DNA of 64,000 nt from Gammaproteobacteria bacterium. Its GTDB lineage: Bacteria; Pseudomonadota; Gammaproteobacteria; Steroidobacterales; Woeseiaceae. The position numbers and the translations under genes are program-made. Location: positions 22,889 to 86,888 of the forward strand of contig JAADHU010000013.1 of the NCBI GenBank assembly GCA_013151645.1, in the 5' to 3' direction. Below, one piece after another: positions 27,418 to 39,100 of this stretch. A model generated the notes under the pieces. That model did not search any database. It was not told the DNA's origin and worked only from the letters and a program-made list of their open reading frames with translations. Positions within the stretch are counted from its first letter, which is position 1, and each line of letters opens with the position of its first letter.

Positions 27418-29166
27418 ATGACGAATATCAGGTTCTTGAGAGTTGTACTCGTTTTTTGCAGTATCGCGCTGGTGACGAGCGCGTGCAGCCGTTCGGCTGA
27501 CGAGGACTCATCGGCCACACTGCAAAGTGCCGACGGATTGTTGCAATACGTGCCGGCCGACACCTCGTACGCTTTCGCAATGGCTGAGCCGCTGCCCCAG
27601 GAAGTTATCGACAAGATGCAACCGCATCTCGAAGCCATCCTTTTGTCCTACCGGGATATATGGAGTCTCGCGACTAGTGAGAAAACCGGCGATCTCGATG
27701 AGGATTCGGAGAATGCCGCGCAGGCGGCACAAGTCCTGACCATGGCGTCAGAGATTGCGGCAATGATGAGCAGTGAGGGACTGAGCGACGCGGGCCTGTC
27801 TTTGCGATCGAGATCCGCACTGTACGGTGTCGGATTGGTGCCGGTCATGCGTATCGAATTGACCGACGTCGATGCGTTCGAGGCAACCATCGCCCGACTC
27901 GAGGAAAAAGGCGGCAATGAGATGTCCGTCGCCAGTATCGACGGGCAGTCCTACCGATATGTCGGCAATGATGAGGCGCGCCTCATTATTGCGGTGATCG
28001 ACAGTTATCTGGTGGTTTCCGCCGTACCAACGGCACTGCCTGACGAGCAGCTATCCGCCGTGCTTGGGCTGACTCTGCCGAAAGAAAACATCGGTTCCGC
28101 GGGTATCCTGGGCAAGCTTGCCGACGAGTATGGCTATACGCCTCACGCACTTGGATTCATTGACATGGAGCGATTGGCGGCAACATTCCTGGATCAGCAA
28201 TCTGGTGTGAATGCCGAGCTGCTTGAGTTGATGGACTTTGACGCTTCGGCACTGTCGGATGTCTGCCGGGCGGAAATACGCGACATGTCCGGCGTCATGC
28301 CACGCATTGTCGCTGGCTACACAGAATTAAATGCGGAGCGAATTCGCTCCAATGCGGTCTTTGAGATTCGCAACGACATTGCCACTGGTCTGGCCAAGCT
28401 GGCGGCGGCGGTTCCTGGTCTTGGTGAGGACAATGGCGGGCTTCTGTCTTTCGGCATGAGTCTGGATTTGCTCGCCGCGCGGGATTTCTACAGCGCGAGA
28501 CTCGACGCGCTCGAAGCTGACCCCTACAAATGCGAATTGTTTGCGGAACTGCAAAATGGCGTCGCGAAAGGGCGTGCGGCGCTTAATCAGCCAATCCCGC
28601 CAATCGCCTATGGTTTCAAGGGCTTTCTCGCAGTCGTCGACAGTATTGAAGGTTTTGATCTGGCGACCCGGCGACCACCAACGGATATCGACGCGCGATT
28701 CCTGGTTGCGATCGACAACGCGGCAGGATTGTTAGCGATGGGTACGATGTTCAGCCCGGAATTGGCCGCACTGGATTTACAGCCCGATGGTAAGCCCGTC
28801 AAATTCGACGTGCCGCAGCTCGTATCGCAGTTTGGTTCCGCCTACGTTGCGATGACCGACAATGCACTGGGTATGGCGGTCGGCACCAACGCCGAATCGG
28901 ACCTTACTGGTTTCCTGGTCGCCGATGGTGGCGCACCACCGCCCGTAGTCAGCCTGCATATGGACGCCGGTACCTACTATGAATTTCTTGGCGAGGCGAT
29001 GCTGGTCGGTGGCGATGAAGAGCCGGTTGAGACTTCAGCCGAATTACTCGAAGCAGTCAGCAACGTCATGACGCAGGTCGGCGATCTGCTCGATCGCATG
29101 TCCTTCAACATCGTATTCACAGAACAGGGTATTGAATTTCAGTCGTTGGTGACATTGAGTGACTAG
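27418..29166 (+). CDS. Large hypothetical lipoprotein
   Basis: 582 residues. Signal segment VVLVFCSIALVTSAC ends in a lipobox, placing the mature protein in the periplasm, lipid-anchored. The beginning of the mature part (LLQYVPADTSYAFAMAEPLPQEV) and repeated alpha/beta blocks recall DUF3352-type proteins, a tentative resemblance. No catalytic motif is seen. The N-terminal region is rich in Ala, Asp and Glu. The stop lies shortly before a small phosphatase-like gene, 28 bp away, so the two are likely one operon. Confidence 0.6.
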   Translation: MTNIRFLRVVLVFCSIALVTSACSRSADEDSSATLQSADGLLQYVPADTSYAFAMAEPLPQEVIDKMQPHLEAILLSYRDIWSLATSEKTGDLDEDSENAAQAAQVLTMASEIAAMMSSEGLSDAGLSLRSRSALYGVGLVPVMRIELTDVDAFEATIARLEEKGGNEMSVASIDGQSYRYVGNDEARLIIAVIDSYLVVSAVPTALPDEQLSAVLGLTLPKENIGSAGILGKLADEYGYTPHALGFIDMERLAATFLDQQSGVNAELLELMDFDASALSDVCRAEIRDMSGVMPRIVAGYTELNAERIRSNAVFEIRNDIATGLAKLAAAVPGLGEDNGGLLSFGMSLDLLAARDFYSARLDALEADPYKCELFAELQNGVAKGRAALNQPIPPIAYGFKGFLAVVDSIEGFDLATRRPPTDIDARFLVAIDNAAGLLAMGTMFSPELAALDLQPDGKPVKFDVPQLVSQFGSAYVAMTDNALGMAVGTNAESDLTGFLVADGGAPPPVVSLHMDAGTYYEFLGEAMLVGGDEEPVETSAELLEAVSNVMTQVGDLLDRMSFNIVFTEQGIEFQSLVTLSD

Positions 29167-29194
29167 CAAACGTGGAAAATATGGAGAGAGTTCG

Positions 29195-29722
29195 ATGAAA
29201 AAAATGGTCGTTTTGTCTTGTTTTCTAATGTTGGCCGTTGGCGTTGCGACGGCAAGTGACGAGACCGAAACAATTACCAGGATCGACACGGAACAGATGT
29301 CCAGGAACCCGGATGTTTTGCCGGAACGTGGCATTGTATCCAGCGGGCAGCCCGATGAGGCTGCGTTCAGGAATCTTGCGGCGGCAGGCTACAGCGCCGT
29401 GATCGATATGCGTGCAGAGGATGAAGATCGAGGACTCGACGAAGAGCGTCTGGTCGAGGGATTGGGCATGACTTACCTGTCATTCCCGATCGCCAGCAAA
29501 GAAGATATCAGTTTCGACAAGGCAGCGGCGCTGGACAAGATTTTGGGTGAACTCGATGGACCGGTACTGGTGCACTGCGCCAGTGGTAACCGTGTCGGCG
29601 CTTTATTTGCGTTGCGTGCAAAAAATAACGGCGCCAGCAGCGCCGATGCCCTGGCGATCGGCAAGGCGGCCGGCATGACGCGATTGACTACACTGGTTCA
29701 GGAGAGGCTCGACACCAAATAG
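29195..29722 (+). CDS. Exported tyrosine-phosphatase-like (DUF442/BLH-type) protein
   Basis: 175 residues from ATG 29195, where GGAGAG is well placed upstream; a frame from 29159 would overlap the previous gene. Signal peptide MKKMVVLSCFLMLAVGVATA. The fold segments IVSSGQPDEAAFRNLAAAGYSAVIDMR and LVHCASGNRVGALFALRAK match the DUF442 / beta-lactamase-hydrolase-like phosphatase family. The active-site loop is C-x4-R (HCASGNR), one residue shorter than the classical C-x5-R of tyrosine phosphatases. Role unknown. Confidence 0.75.
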   Translation: MKKMVVLSCFLMLAVGVATASDETETITRIDTEQMSRNPDVLPERGIVSSGQPDEAAFRNLAAAGYSAVIDMRAEDEDRGLDEERLVEGLGMTYLSFPIASKEDISFDKAAALDKILGELDGPVLVHCASGNRVGALFALRAKNNGASSADALAIGKAAGMTRLTTLVQERLDTK

Positions 29723-29739
29723 TCGGCGACGGCCGGATA

Positions 29740-29768
29740 GTGCACGGCGGTCTGCTACCGTCGTGCAC
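29740..29768. terminator. Hairpin at convergent stops
   Basis: GTGCACGGCGGT (29740-29751) pairs with ACCGTCGTGCAC (29757-29768) around a 5-nt loop, with one G-T pair. It covers the stop of the minus-strand S9 peptidase gene and follows the stop of the plus-strand gene by 17 bp. There is no T-run, so it is probably a Rho-aided or protective structure. Confidence 0.5.
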
Positions 29769-31713
29769 CGATGTACTGGTCGAAAAATGCCAGGATCTCG
29801 CGATACATCCGTTCCTTGTTCTGTGGGTTGCCGGGCGTGTGTTCTTCATTTTTAAGTGCAATCAGGCGTGGCTCAGGTTTACCCGCCGCCGTCATCGCTT
29901 TTTGCAGGGCCCGGGCATGCTCTATCGGTACCCGGCTGTCTTCTTCGCCATGAACCAACAGCAGGGGTGTCTGGATCCGATCAACGAAAGTGGTCGGTGA
30001 GGCCTGTCGGCGGTCTTGCCGCGTCGGGCCGATCACTTTGTCAATGTACTTTCTCCCCCAGAGCGTGCCCTTGGCGAAGTCTGAACCCGTGTATTGAACG
30101 TCCTGGTCATAAACGCCGGCGCCCGATACCGCACATTTGTACAGCTCCGGTTCCCGGGTGATGCTCATCACCGCGGCATAGCCACCGTAACTCCAGCCAA
30201 ATATACAGATTCGTTCGGGATCGGCGATGCCCTGGTCGATTGCCCAGCGGACCGAATCCGTCAGGTCGTCCTGCATTTTTCCGGCCCACTCGCCGTGGCC
30301 CATGCGCTCGAATTTCGGCCCATAGCCGCCCGACCCCCGATAGTTGATTTGCAACATCGCGTAGCCGCCCGTCGGGATGAAACCCTCGAACCACTGATAA
30401 CCCCAGGAATCGCGGGGACCGTGAGGGCCGCCATGGGGCACGATGACCAGTGGCACATTCTTGCCGTCGCTGCCGACCGGCAGCGTCAGGTAGCCATGCA
30501 GTTCCACACCGTCTCTTGCGGTTACAGTGATGGGCTGCATTGCAGCCAGTTTTGAGTCATCTACCCAGGGGCGTGAATCGAACAATTGGTTCAGCCGGTT
30601 GTTCTCAGTATCAAACAGAAAGAACTCCGGTGTTTTCGTGTCCTGAATGATGTTGACGATCATGAGCCGATTGTCGTCGGTGGAACTGGTGATACGAACC
30701 GAACCGTCGGGAAACACTCTTTGCAGCCCCATCACGGCTCTCGACCAGGGATGATTTTCGTCGAGTGACGTAAATTCAATCTTGCCAGGCATCGTATAAA
30801 CGCCGTACGGGATGCCCGCGCTATCGTCCGCGACCCTGGCATCAACAAACTCGTGACGATAAACCTCCTCGAACGATCCGTTCTCCGGATTTACCGTGTA
30901 AACCCCGTAAGGTCCTTCGTCCGGCGAATGTCGGACGTAAAGAGTGCCATCTTCGAGCACCGCAATCGGTGTGGTCTCCGCCTCGCCGTAGGGTGTTCTT
31001 GAAAATTCCGTCCAGCGTCCGGTGTCCGGGTTGCGAACGTGAATAACCGAATTCTGGTCTGAATCCGTGAAAAAACTGAATTTGATCTCACCCTTATTAT
31101 CAGCGATGAGAAAAGCATTCGGGGCCGGTGCCCGTACCCGCCTCGATTGCTTGCCTGAGTAGATATCCAACCACACCGTTTCGACGTAATTACTGAAGCC
31201 GCTTGACCATTTGCTAACCTGAATCAGTACTTTCGAGGGATGGTCAGGCAACCGGTTCATGATGGAGGCGCTGGCATATTGCGTCTGCAGTTTTCGTTTG
31301 ACACGACCGGACGCGGCGTTGCCTCCTGCCCGGTATCCAAACAGGTATTTCTTCTTGCTGCCATCGGCGTTCATGCCGATGAGTTCGCCGGTCGACCGGG
31401 CGGCTTCATAACGATCGGATTGCCGCAGCAGAGACGCGAGGACCCTTTCATCGCTCGCCCACCAGAAACTACCCACCTGATCATTGCCGGGATAAGTCAA
31501 CATGCTGGAGAACTTCATGTCGGGAAAAGTAAAAATAACCAGCGAACGCTTGTCCTCGGCAATTCTCAATACGCCGAGATAGTCACCTCCCGGTGAAATC
31601 TTGGCGCTCAGAATCTCGGCATTTCGTGCCAGATCCGCGATGATGTCTGCAGTTGCCGTCGTCGAGATTAAAAGGCACCACACGCATATACAGTTTCTTA
31701 GAATCTTCATCAT
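29755..31713 (-). CDS. S9 family prolyl oligopeptidase-type peptidase
   Basis: 652 residues from ATG 31713, which gives a sensible signal peptide (MMKILRNCICVWCLLISTTATA); the frame continues up to 31746. A beta-propeller region (about 35-390) is followed by the alpha/beta-hydrolase domain. Catalytic residues, numbered from the longer start: Ser519 in FGWSYGGYAAV, Asp603 in HGEEDSRVP and His636 in KNEEHTPGNP. PHGGPHGPRDSWGYQWF is also typical of acylaminoacyl-peptidase-like S9C enzymes. A secreted dipeptidyl- or acylaminoacyl-peptidase is likely. It is the last core-type gene before the mer operon. Confidence 0.88.
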   Translation of the reverse strand: MMKILRNCICVWCLLISTTATADIIADLARNAEILSAKISPGGDYLGVLRIAEDKRSLVIFTFPDMKFSSMLTYPGNDQVGSFWWASDERVLASLLRQSDRYEAARSTGELIGMNADGSKKKYLFGYRAGGNAASGRVKRKLQTQYASASIMNRLPDHPSKVLIQVSKWSSGFSNYVETVWLDIYSGKQSRRVRAPAPNAFLIADNKGEIKFSFFTDSDQNSVIHVRNPDTGRWTEFSRTPYGEAETTPIAVLEDGTLYVRHSPDEGPYGVYTVNPENGSFEEVYRHEFVDARVADDSAGIPYGVYTMPGKIEFTSLDENHPWSRAVMGLQRVFPDGSVRITSSTDDNRLMIVNIIQDTKTPEFFLFDTENNRLNQLFDSRPWVDDSKLAAMQPITVTARDGVELHGYLTLPVGSDGKNVPLVIVPHGGPHGPRDSWGYQWFEGFIPTGGYAMLQINYRGSGGYGPKFERMGHGEWAGKMQDDLTDSVRWAIDQGIADPERICIFGWSYGGYAAVMSITREPELYKCAVSGAGVYDQDVQYTGSDFAKGTLWGRKYIDKVIGPTRQDRRQASPTTFVDRIQTPLLLVHGEEDSRVPIEHARALQKAMTAAGKPEPRLIALKNEEHTPGNPQNKERMYREILAFFDQYIGARR

Positions 31714-31794
31714 TCGAATTACCATTGTCGTCAGGGATAAATGCAAATAATTGCGCGGGTCAGGGTCGGCGGAAGAGCCACTATCGTAAGGTAT

Positions 31795-32217
31795 TCAGGG
31801 GGCTGCCTGCAACGGCAAATCGTGAGCGAACAATGTGTCGATGATGGGGCAGTCGGGTATGTCGCCTCCGGCGCATTCGTCGATCATCGTGGTCAGTGCT
31901 CGCTCCAGTTTTCGCAGGTCTTTGATTTTGTTGCGAACGGTTAAACGTTGTTTGACGGTGATATCGCGCACTTCAGCGCAGGTGTATTGATGCTCGTCGA
32001 CCAGCGTGAGTAGCTTGCGGACTTCCGCCTGACTGAAACCCAATTCGCGACTGCGGCGAATGAACGACAAGCGCTCGAGATGAGGCGCCGAATAAATCCG
32101 GTACCCCGAACTGTTTCGCGGAGGGTGCGGCAACAGGCCTATTTTTTCGTAGTATCGAATGGTCTCGATGTTGACATCGGTGCGCTTCGATAATTCGCCA
32201 ATTGTGAACTCGGTCAC
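31795..32217 (-). CDS. merR: MerR family metal-responsive regulator
   Basis: 140 residues. The MerR winged-helix start FTIGELSKRTDVNIETIRYYEKIGLLPHPPRNSSGYR is textbook. Three cysteines occupy the metal-binding positions: the first in EHQYTCAEVR, then CAGGDIPDC (Cys to Cys spacing 8, against 9 in classical Tn501 MerR). The regulator bends a 19-bp-spacer promoter and activates it on metal binding. It is divergent from merT and flanks the matching operator/promoter. The spacing difference leaves open a cadmium/lead- or zinc-type specificity, but merT, merP and merA next door favour mercury. Confidence 0.88.
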   Translation of the reverse strand: MTEFTIGELSKRTDVNIETIRYYEKIGLLPHPPRNSSGYRIYSAPHLERLSFIRRSRELGFSQAEVRKLLTLVDEHQYTCAEVRDITVKQRLTVRNKIKDLRKLERALTTMIDECAGGDIPDCPIIDTLFAHDLPLQAAP

Positions 32218-32237
32218 TCGTGTACCCCGGAAAAAGC

Positions 32238-32268
32238 TTGCGCCTGTAGTTACTACAGGTTGTATAGT
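32238..32268 (+). promoter_or_regulatory. merT promoter with MerR operator
   Basis: -35 TTGCGC at 32238-32243 and -10 TATAGT at 32263-32268 are separated by 19 bp, the overlong spacing that MerR-family activators correct by DNA twisting. The spacer holds a perfect dyad, CCTGTAGTTACTACAGG, at 32243-32259 (7-bp arms, 3-bp centre). It lies between the divergent merR (start 32217) and merT (start 32302). Confidence 0.88.
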
Positions 32269-32301
32269 TACTTTTTATTGAAGGCAATTCAAGGTTCATC
32301 G

Positions 32302-32670
32302 ATGGAATCCACACAAGACAGCGACGAAGGACGAAAAAGCCTTGTTGCCGCCGGCGGCGTCATTGGTGCACTACTGGCGTCTTCGTGCTGCATCGCACCG
32401 CTACTGTTGTTGACGCTCGGCGTGAGCGGCGCATGGATGGGCAGCCTTACCGCGATGGCGCCTTATCAGAGTTACTTCATCACGGCGACGTTGCTGTTCA
32501 TTGGTGCGGGCCACTGGTACGTCTACTGGAAACCGAAAAAGGCCTGCGAAGAGGGCTCTTACTGTGCCTCGCCGACGTCCGACCGTGTCGTCAAAATTGC
32601 CTTGTGGTTCGCGACCGTATTGGTTGCACTGGCACTGGGTGTCAATTTTATTTTGCCGTATTTTATTTAG
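32302..32670 (+). CDS. merT: Mercuric transport protein MerT
   Basis: 122 residues from ATG 32302 with AAGG upstream; family members have about 116. Three membrane helices are visible: about 16-38, 54-72 and 98-118. The vicinal Cys29-Cys30 in helix 1 (LASSCCIAPLLLL) and the loop pair Cys82 and Cys88 (CEEGSYC) are the residues that pass Hg(II) from periplasm to cytoplasm. It accepts metal from MerP and hands it to MerA. Eleven bp before merP, one operon. Confidence 0.94.
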   Translation: MESTQDSDEGRKSLVAAGGVIGALLASSCCIAPLLLLTLGVSGAWMGSLTAMAPYQSYFITATLLFIGAGHWYVYWKPKKACEEGSYCASPTSDRVVKIALWFATVLVALALGVNFILPYFI

Positions 32671-32680
32671 GAGCATGAAA

Positions 32681-34415
<1,735 letters not shown>

Positions 34416-34525
34416 ACGGGTTAGCCGCGACGGGTCGGACCCGAAGCACCGGTGTGATCGCAGAATGTATCCATTTGTGTGAGCAGTCATTGTATTCACG
34501 ATGTGAAACTGTGTAGGCTACGTGT

Positions 34526-34849
34526 ATGCGCGAGAAACTCCTGAAATTGCTGATAGCGGCAATGCTCTTCGCGAGCATGGAGGGCATGGCGGATTCGATT
34601 GACAATCTGACCATCGGCCTGGCGAGCGACGCAGGCTCTCTTGATTCGGCGAATCAACCGTTGCTTGACGATAACGCCGACGATAGCGAGGGCGACCTTT
34701 GCAATCATTATTGTCACGCGCATTTTGTAGGTCTGATGACGAACTACGCGGTCGTAAGCCCACCGCGATATCGGTTTTTCTCTCCCGCGGCTTCATCTCG
34801 CGCTGTCGTCATTAGTGCGGCTCCGCCGATTCCACCCCCTAACATCTAA
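34526..34849 (+). CDS. Small exported Cys/His protein near RND operon (CzcI-like)
   Basis: 107 residues. Signal peptide MREKLLKLLIAAMLFASMEGMA. The mature part carries an acidic stretch (DDNADDSEGD), then a compact CNHYCHAH cluster that could bind metal, and a proline-rich end (ISAAPPIPPPNI). It resembles in plan the small CzcI-type proteins that precede heavy-metal RND operons, but this is a resemblance only. A strong terminator follows at 34866, so it is likely transcribed apart from the RND genes. It stands between merA and the czcB-like gene. Confidence 0.6.
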   Translation: MREKLLKLLIAAMLFASMEGMADSIDNLTIGLASDAGSLDSANQPLLDDNADDSEGDLCNHYCHAHFVGLMTNYAVVSPPRYRFFSPAASSRAVVISAAPPIPPPNI

Positions 34850-34865
34850 ACGCCCATCTGTCGTT

Positions 34866-34903
34866 CGCTCGCTGGCCGTTTGCTAACGGCCGGCGAGCGT
34901 TTT
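34866..34903 (+). terminator. Intrinsic terminator
   Basis: A 15-bp stem, 34866-34880 against 34885-34899, with one G-T pair and a 4-nt loop (TGCT), followed directly by TTTT. It ends the transcript of the small Cys/His protein gene and possibly of the mer operon. Confidence 0.85.
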
Positions 34904-35076
34904 CGCGTTCCGGGACCGGCTCAACGAACGACCGTGAATTCGCACGCGAATGTCGACAGTTCATGCGGCGTGCCGGACGGAATGGCATGGCGTATTGAGG
35001 CAGGTCAAACGTTCGGTGAGCATAAATACCGTACGGCGAGCGAAACGTTTGCCGGATCGAATTGAGGAAGAAGGCG

Positions 35077-36186
35077 ATGTATAGAATTCATTTACTGATG
35101 GTTTGCGTGCTGTTCGCGGCCAGCGCTCCAGTATCCGCCGGCGAGGTGGTCGGTGACGGGGAGGCAGAAAGTAACGTCGTCGAAATGTCTGCTGCACAAA
35201 GACTGGCCGCGGGGATCAGCATCGGCGTTGCAGGTGAGCACGCGCTGAATGAACGCATCAGACTGCCGGCGGAGGTGGTCGTGAACGCCTATCGATCCGC
35301 CAGCGTTACGACCCGAATCGTCGCCGAAGTGGTATCGCGGCATGCCCGGCTCGGTGATGTGGTGAGGTCGGGCGACCGGCTGGTCACCTTGTCGGGTGTT
35401 GAAATGGCGGATGCACAGGGAGAGCTGCTGATCGCTGATCGCGAGTGGCAACGGGTGAAAATGCTGGGAAAAAGCGCCGTGTCGGAACGCCGTTACACAG
35501 CGGCGCAAGTGCTGCAAAGACAGGCACTGGCCAAAGTTCTCGCCTATGGTATGACCGCAGTACAAGCCGCTTCATTTATCAAGTCGGGCGATGCCGCGCT
35601 GGCAACCGGTCAGTTCGATTTGTTTGCGCCGCAACAAGGTACCGTGCTGGAGGACGACTTCATTGTCGGAGAATTGATCGAACCAGGTCGCGTGCTGTTT
35701 AGTATCACTGACGAGAGCACACTCTGGGTCGAAGCCAGTGCCGTGCCCAGTGATCTGACTCGATTCGAGGTGGGCGAGCCTGCGCGCGTTTCTCACCACG
35801 GTGAACACTGGATCGACGGGCGCATCGTTCAGTTGCAGCACCGGCTAAACGACACCACGCGCAGGCAGGGTTTGCGTATAGAGATTGATAATGCAGACGA
35901 TCACCTGCATCCCGGTGAATTTACCGAAGTTGAGATCAGCACAGGGGATGGGCCGATCGTGCTGGCGATTCCCGATGCGGCGATTACCCTTATCCGCGGT
36001 ACGCCTGCGGTCTTCCGCTTGCAGGCTGATACCGAACTGCACGTACAGCCCGTTGAACCGGGGCAATCGGCGGGTGGTTGGACGGCAATCGAAAGTGGTC
36101 TGACGGCCGGCGACAAGATTGCGGTGAGCGGTGTCTTCACACTCAAGTCCTTGTTGCTCAAATCTTCCATCGGCGATGTGGACTAG
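35077..36186 (+). CDS. RND efflux periplasmic adaptor (CzcB-like)
   Basis: 369 residues from ATG 35077, which has GAGGAAG six bases upstream. Signal peptide MYRIHLLMVCVLFAASAPVSA. Membrane-fusion-protein plan: barrel/lipoyl half ASVTTRIVAEVVSRHARLGDVVRSGDRL near 71-98, an alpha-hairpin about 105-165, second lipoyl half FDLFAPQQGTVLEDDFIVGELIEPGRVLF near 181-209, then beta-barrel and membrane-proximal domains. It would link the inner-membrane pump at 36196 to an outer-membrane channel. No channel gene is in this operon. The gene is followed by the pump gene after 9 bp. Confidence 0.88.
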   Translation: MYRIHLLMVCVLFAASAPVSAGEVVGDGEAESNVVEMSAAQRLAAGISIGVAGEHALNERIRLPAEVVVNAYRSASVTTRIVAEVVSRHARLGDVVRSGDRLVTLSGVEMADAQGELLIADREWQRVKMLGKSAVSERRYTAAQVLQRQALAKVLAYGMTAVQAASFIKSGDAALATGQFDLFAPQQGTVLEDDFIVGELIEPGRVLFSITDESTLWVEASAVPSDLTRFEVGEPARVSHHGEHWIDGRIVQLQHRLNDTTRRQGLRIEIDNADDHLHPGEFTEVEISTGDGPIVLAIPDAAITLIRGTPAVFRLQADTELHVQPVEPGQSAGGWTAIESGLTAGDKIAVSGVFTLKSLLLKSSIGDVD

Positions 36187-36195
36187 GAGCTTGTT

Positions 36196-39100
36196 ATGTT
36201 AAACAGTCTCGTCGAAGCCTCATTGAGGTACAAGTTTCTGGTCCTGATCGGGTTTTCGGTGATCGCATTTCTGGGCTGGCGGGCGGCAGCGACCGTGGCG
36301 ATCGATGCATTCCCCGACGTAACGCCGGTACAGGTGAACATTTATACGGAATCGCCCGGGCTTGCGGCAGAGGACATAGAACAGCTACTAACGTTCCCGG
36401 TTGAATCCAGCATGGCGGGCTTGCCGGGCGTGCAGGAGATTCGATCTGTCAGTCTGTTTGGACTGTCTTATGTTGCCGTCTACTTTGCTGACGATATCGA
36501 TATCTATTTCGCGCGCAGGCTGGTTATGGAGCGGTTGCAGGAAGTCGGCGATCTGATTCCGGACGGCTACGGAACGCCGGCAATGGGCCCCAACACCTCG
36601 GGCCTGGGACAGGTGTTCTGGTATACGATCGAACGTGCGGATGAGCAGCTAAATGCCGCCATTACCGATATGGATCTCAAAACCTTGCATGACTGGACGA
36701 TACGGCTCATTTTGAGGACGGCGCCGGGCGTCGACGATGTCATGTCCTGGGGCGGCCAGGAGCGGCAGTTCCAGGTGATCATAGAGCCGTTGAGCCTGAT
36801 CAAATTTGACCTGACGTTCACGAACGTCATGGAAGTAATCGCGGCCAACAATCGGCAGGTTGGCGGTCAGTACATCGACGTTAACGCCGAGCAATACCTT
36901 GTGCGTGGTCTCGGACTGGTCAAAGACGAGCAGGATCTCGGCATGATGGTTGTCAAGGTTGAAGATGGTGTGCCGGTGTATTTGCACGACGTTGCCACGA
37001 TCAGGCAGGGTCCCGCTTTGCGTTTCGGTGCGGTCACGCGCGATGGCAAGGAAGTCGTATTGGGGATGGCGTTGGCTCGCATCGGTGAGAACGCGGCCAG
37101 CGTCGTGGAAGCGGTGAAAGAGAAGGTGGCCATCGTTAATGATGCGATGCCGGAGGGCATTGTTCTGCGACCCGTGTATGACCGCACCGTCCTCGTTGAC
37201 AAAGCCGTTGGTACCGCCGTCAAGGCCCTGGTCGAGGGTTCGATCCTGGTGGCGATCGTGTTGTTCCTTTTTCTCGGAGAATTGCGTTCGGCATTCGTGG
37301 TTATTACCGCACTGCCGCTTGCGATGCTGATCGCATTTATTTTTATGGGCCAGGCGGGGCTCTCGGCCAATCTCATGTCACTGGCGGGGCTCGCGGTCGG
37401 CATCGGTATGATGGTCGATGGCGCCGTCGTGATGGTCGAGAATGCGTTTCGCATCATGGCGGAGCGTAGAAAATCGGGCGAACCGGTCGACCGCAGTAGC
37501 GCAGTGCTGGCCGCGGCCCGCGAGGTGGCCAACCCCATTGCTTTTGCGATCATGATCATTATCGTGGTGTTCCTGCCGCTTTTCGCACTCGAAGGTCTGG
37601 AAGGCAAGCTGTTCAAGCCGATGGCTTTCACCATTAGTTTCGCCATGGCAGGTTCCCTGGTTCTGACGTTGACGATCATTCCGGTGTTCGCCGCCTTGAT
37701 TCTTGTACCCAGGGAAGAGCGGGATACGATGCTGGTACGAGTTATCAAGAAACGCTACTTGCCGTTTCTCGAATGGGCGCTGGTCAACAAGAAAAAGGTC
37801 GTTCTGTCCGCCGTCGGCCTGTTGCTGGTAAGCCTCGCCTTGTTTCCGTTCCTTGGTAAGGAATTCATGCCGCAACTTCAGGAAGGTTCGATCATGTGGC
37901 GGGTTACCTCGATACCGTCGGCGTCGCTCGATCAGTCGATAGAGATTTCGAAAGACATCGAAAATGCACTGACGAAATTCCCCGAGGTCAAAACAACAGT
38001 CGCGATGATAGGTCGGGCTGAAAGAGGGGAAACCGCCGATGTGAACTACATGGAAATATTTACGGAGCTTAACCCGGCAAGCGAATGGCCGCAGAAGCGG
38101 TCAGTACCGGAGCTCGCCGACGAAATGCGCGAAGTTCTCGAGGAAGTTGTGCCGACAGCGGTCATCGCATTTACACAGCCTATCCAGATGCGCGTAGAGG
38201 AACTTATTTCCGGCGTACGAGCGACGCTCGCGGCGAAGATATACGGCGAAGATTTAGGTGAACTTGACCGGTTGAGCGAGGAAATAAAGAACGCGATAGC
38301 CACTGTGCCGGGTGTCGCTGATTTGTCGCTGGAGGCCAACATCGGCAAGCCGCAGATTCGTATTCAGGTCAATCGCATGCAGCTGGCCCGTTACGGTATG
38401 AACGCGGACGATGTGCTGTCCGTGGTGCGCACGGGTATAGGCAATGAGCCGGTGTCGACACTCATCGACGGTGTTCGTCGCTTTGCGATCACTGCGCGCA
38501 TTGCAGACGCGTCCAAAACGTCAGTACAGGCGATCGAAAATATTCCCATTCGTACTGCATCCGGCGCCGTAGTTTCTCTGTCGACCGTTGCGGACGTCAG
38601 TGTTGCCGAAGGCTACTCGTTCATTCGACGAGAACAATTGCAGCGCTACGCCGTCATCCAGATGGATGTGCGAGGTCGGGATATTGACGGCTTCGTTCAG
38701 GATGCCGATGCCGCGGTCGCGGCAAACGTGGAGTTACCGCCGGGCTACTGGATCGAGTGGGGCGGGGCGTTTGAAAATCAGCAACGAGCATTGACCCGAT
38801 TGTCGATTATTGTTCCGTTGACTGTGTTCTTTATTTTCGTTCTGCTGTATACCGCGTTCAATTCGGCCAAGTTCGCGACCATGATTATTGCGAATGTGCC
38901 GTTTGCGACGATTGGCGGAATCTTTGCGTTGTTCCTCAGTCAGCAATATGTGTCAGTACCATCGGCAATTGGCTTTATCGCGGTATTTGGCGTGGCGATG
39001 TTAAACGGTATCGTGCTGGTTAGTTTCATCAACGAATTGCGCGACAAGGGCTTGTCCGTTTCGGAGGCGGTGCGCCAGGGTGCGGAAATGCGCTTGCGAC

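Noticed and set aside
36867..37748. 293-codon open frame on the minus strand opposite the RND pump
   Set aside because: Antisense shadow of membrane helices; product is Ala/Ser/Thr-rich with no domain.
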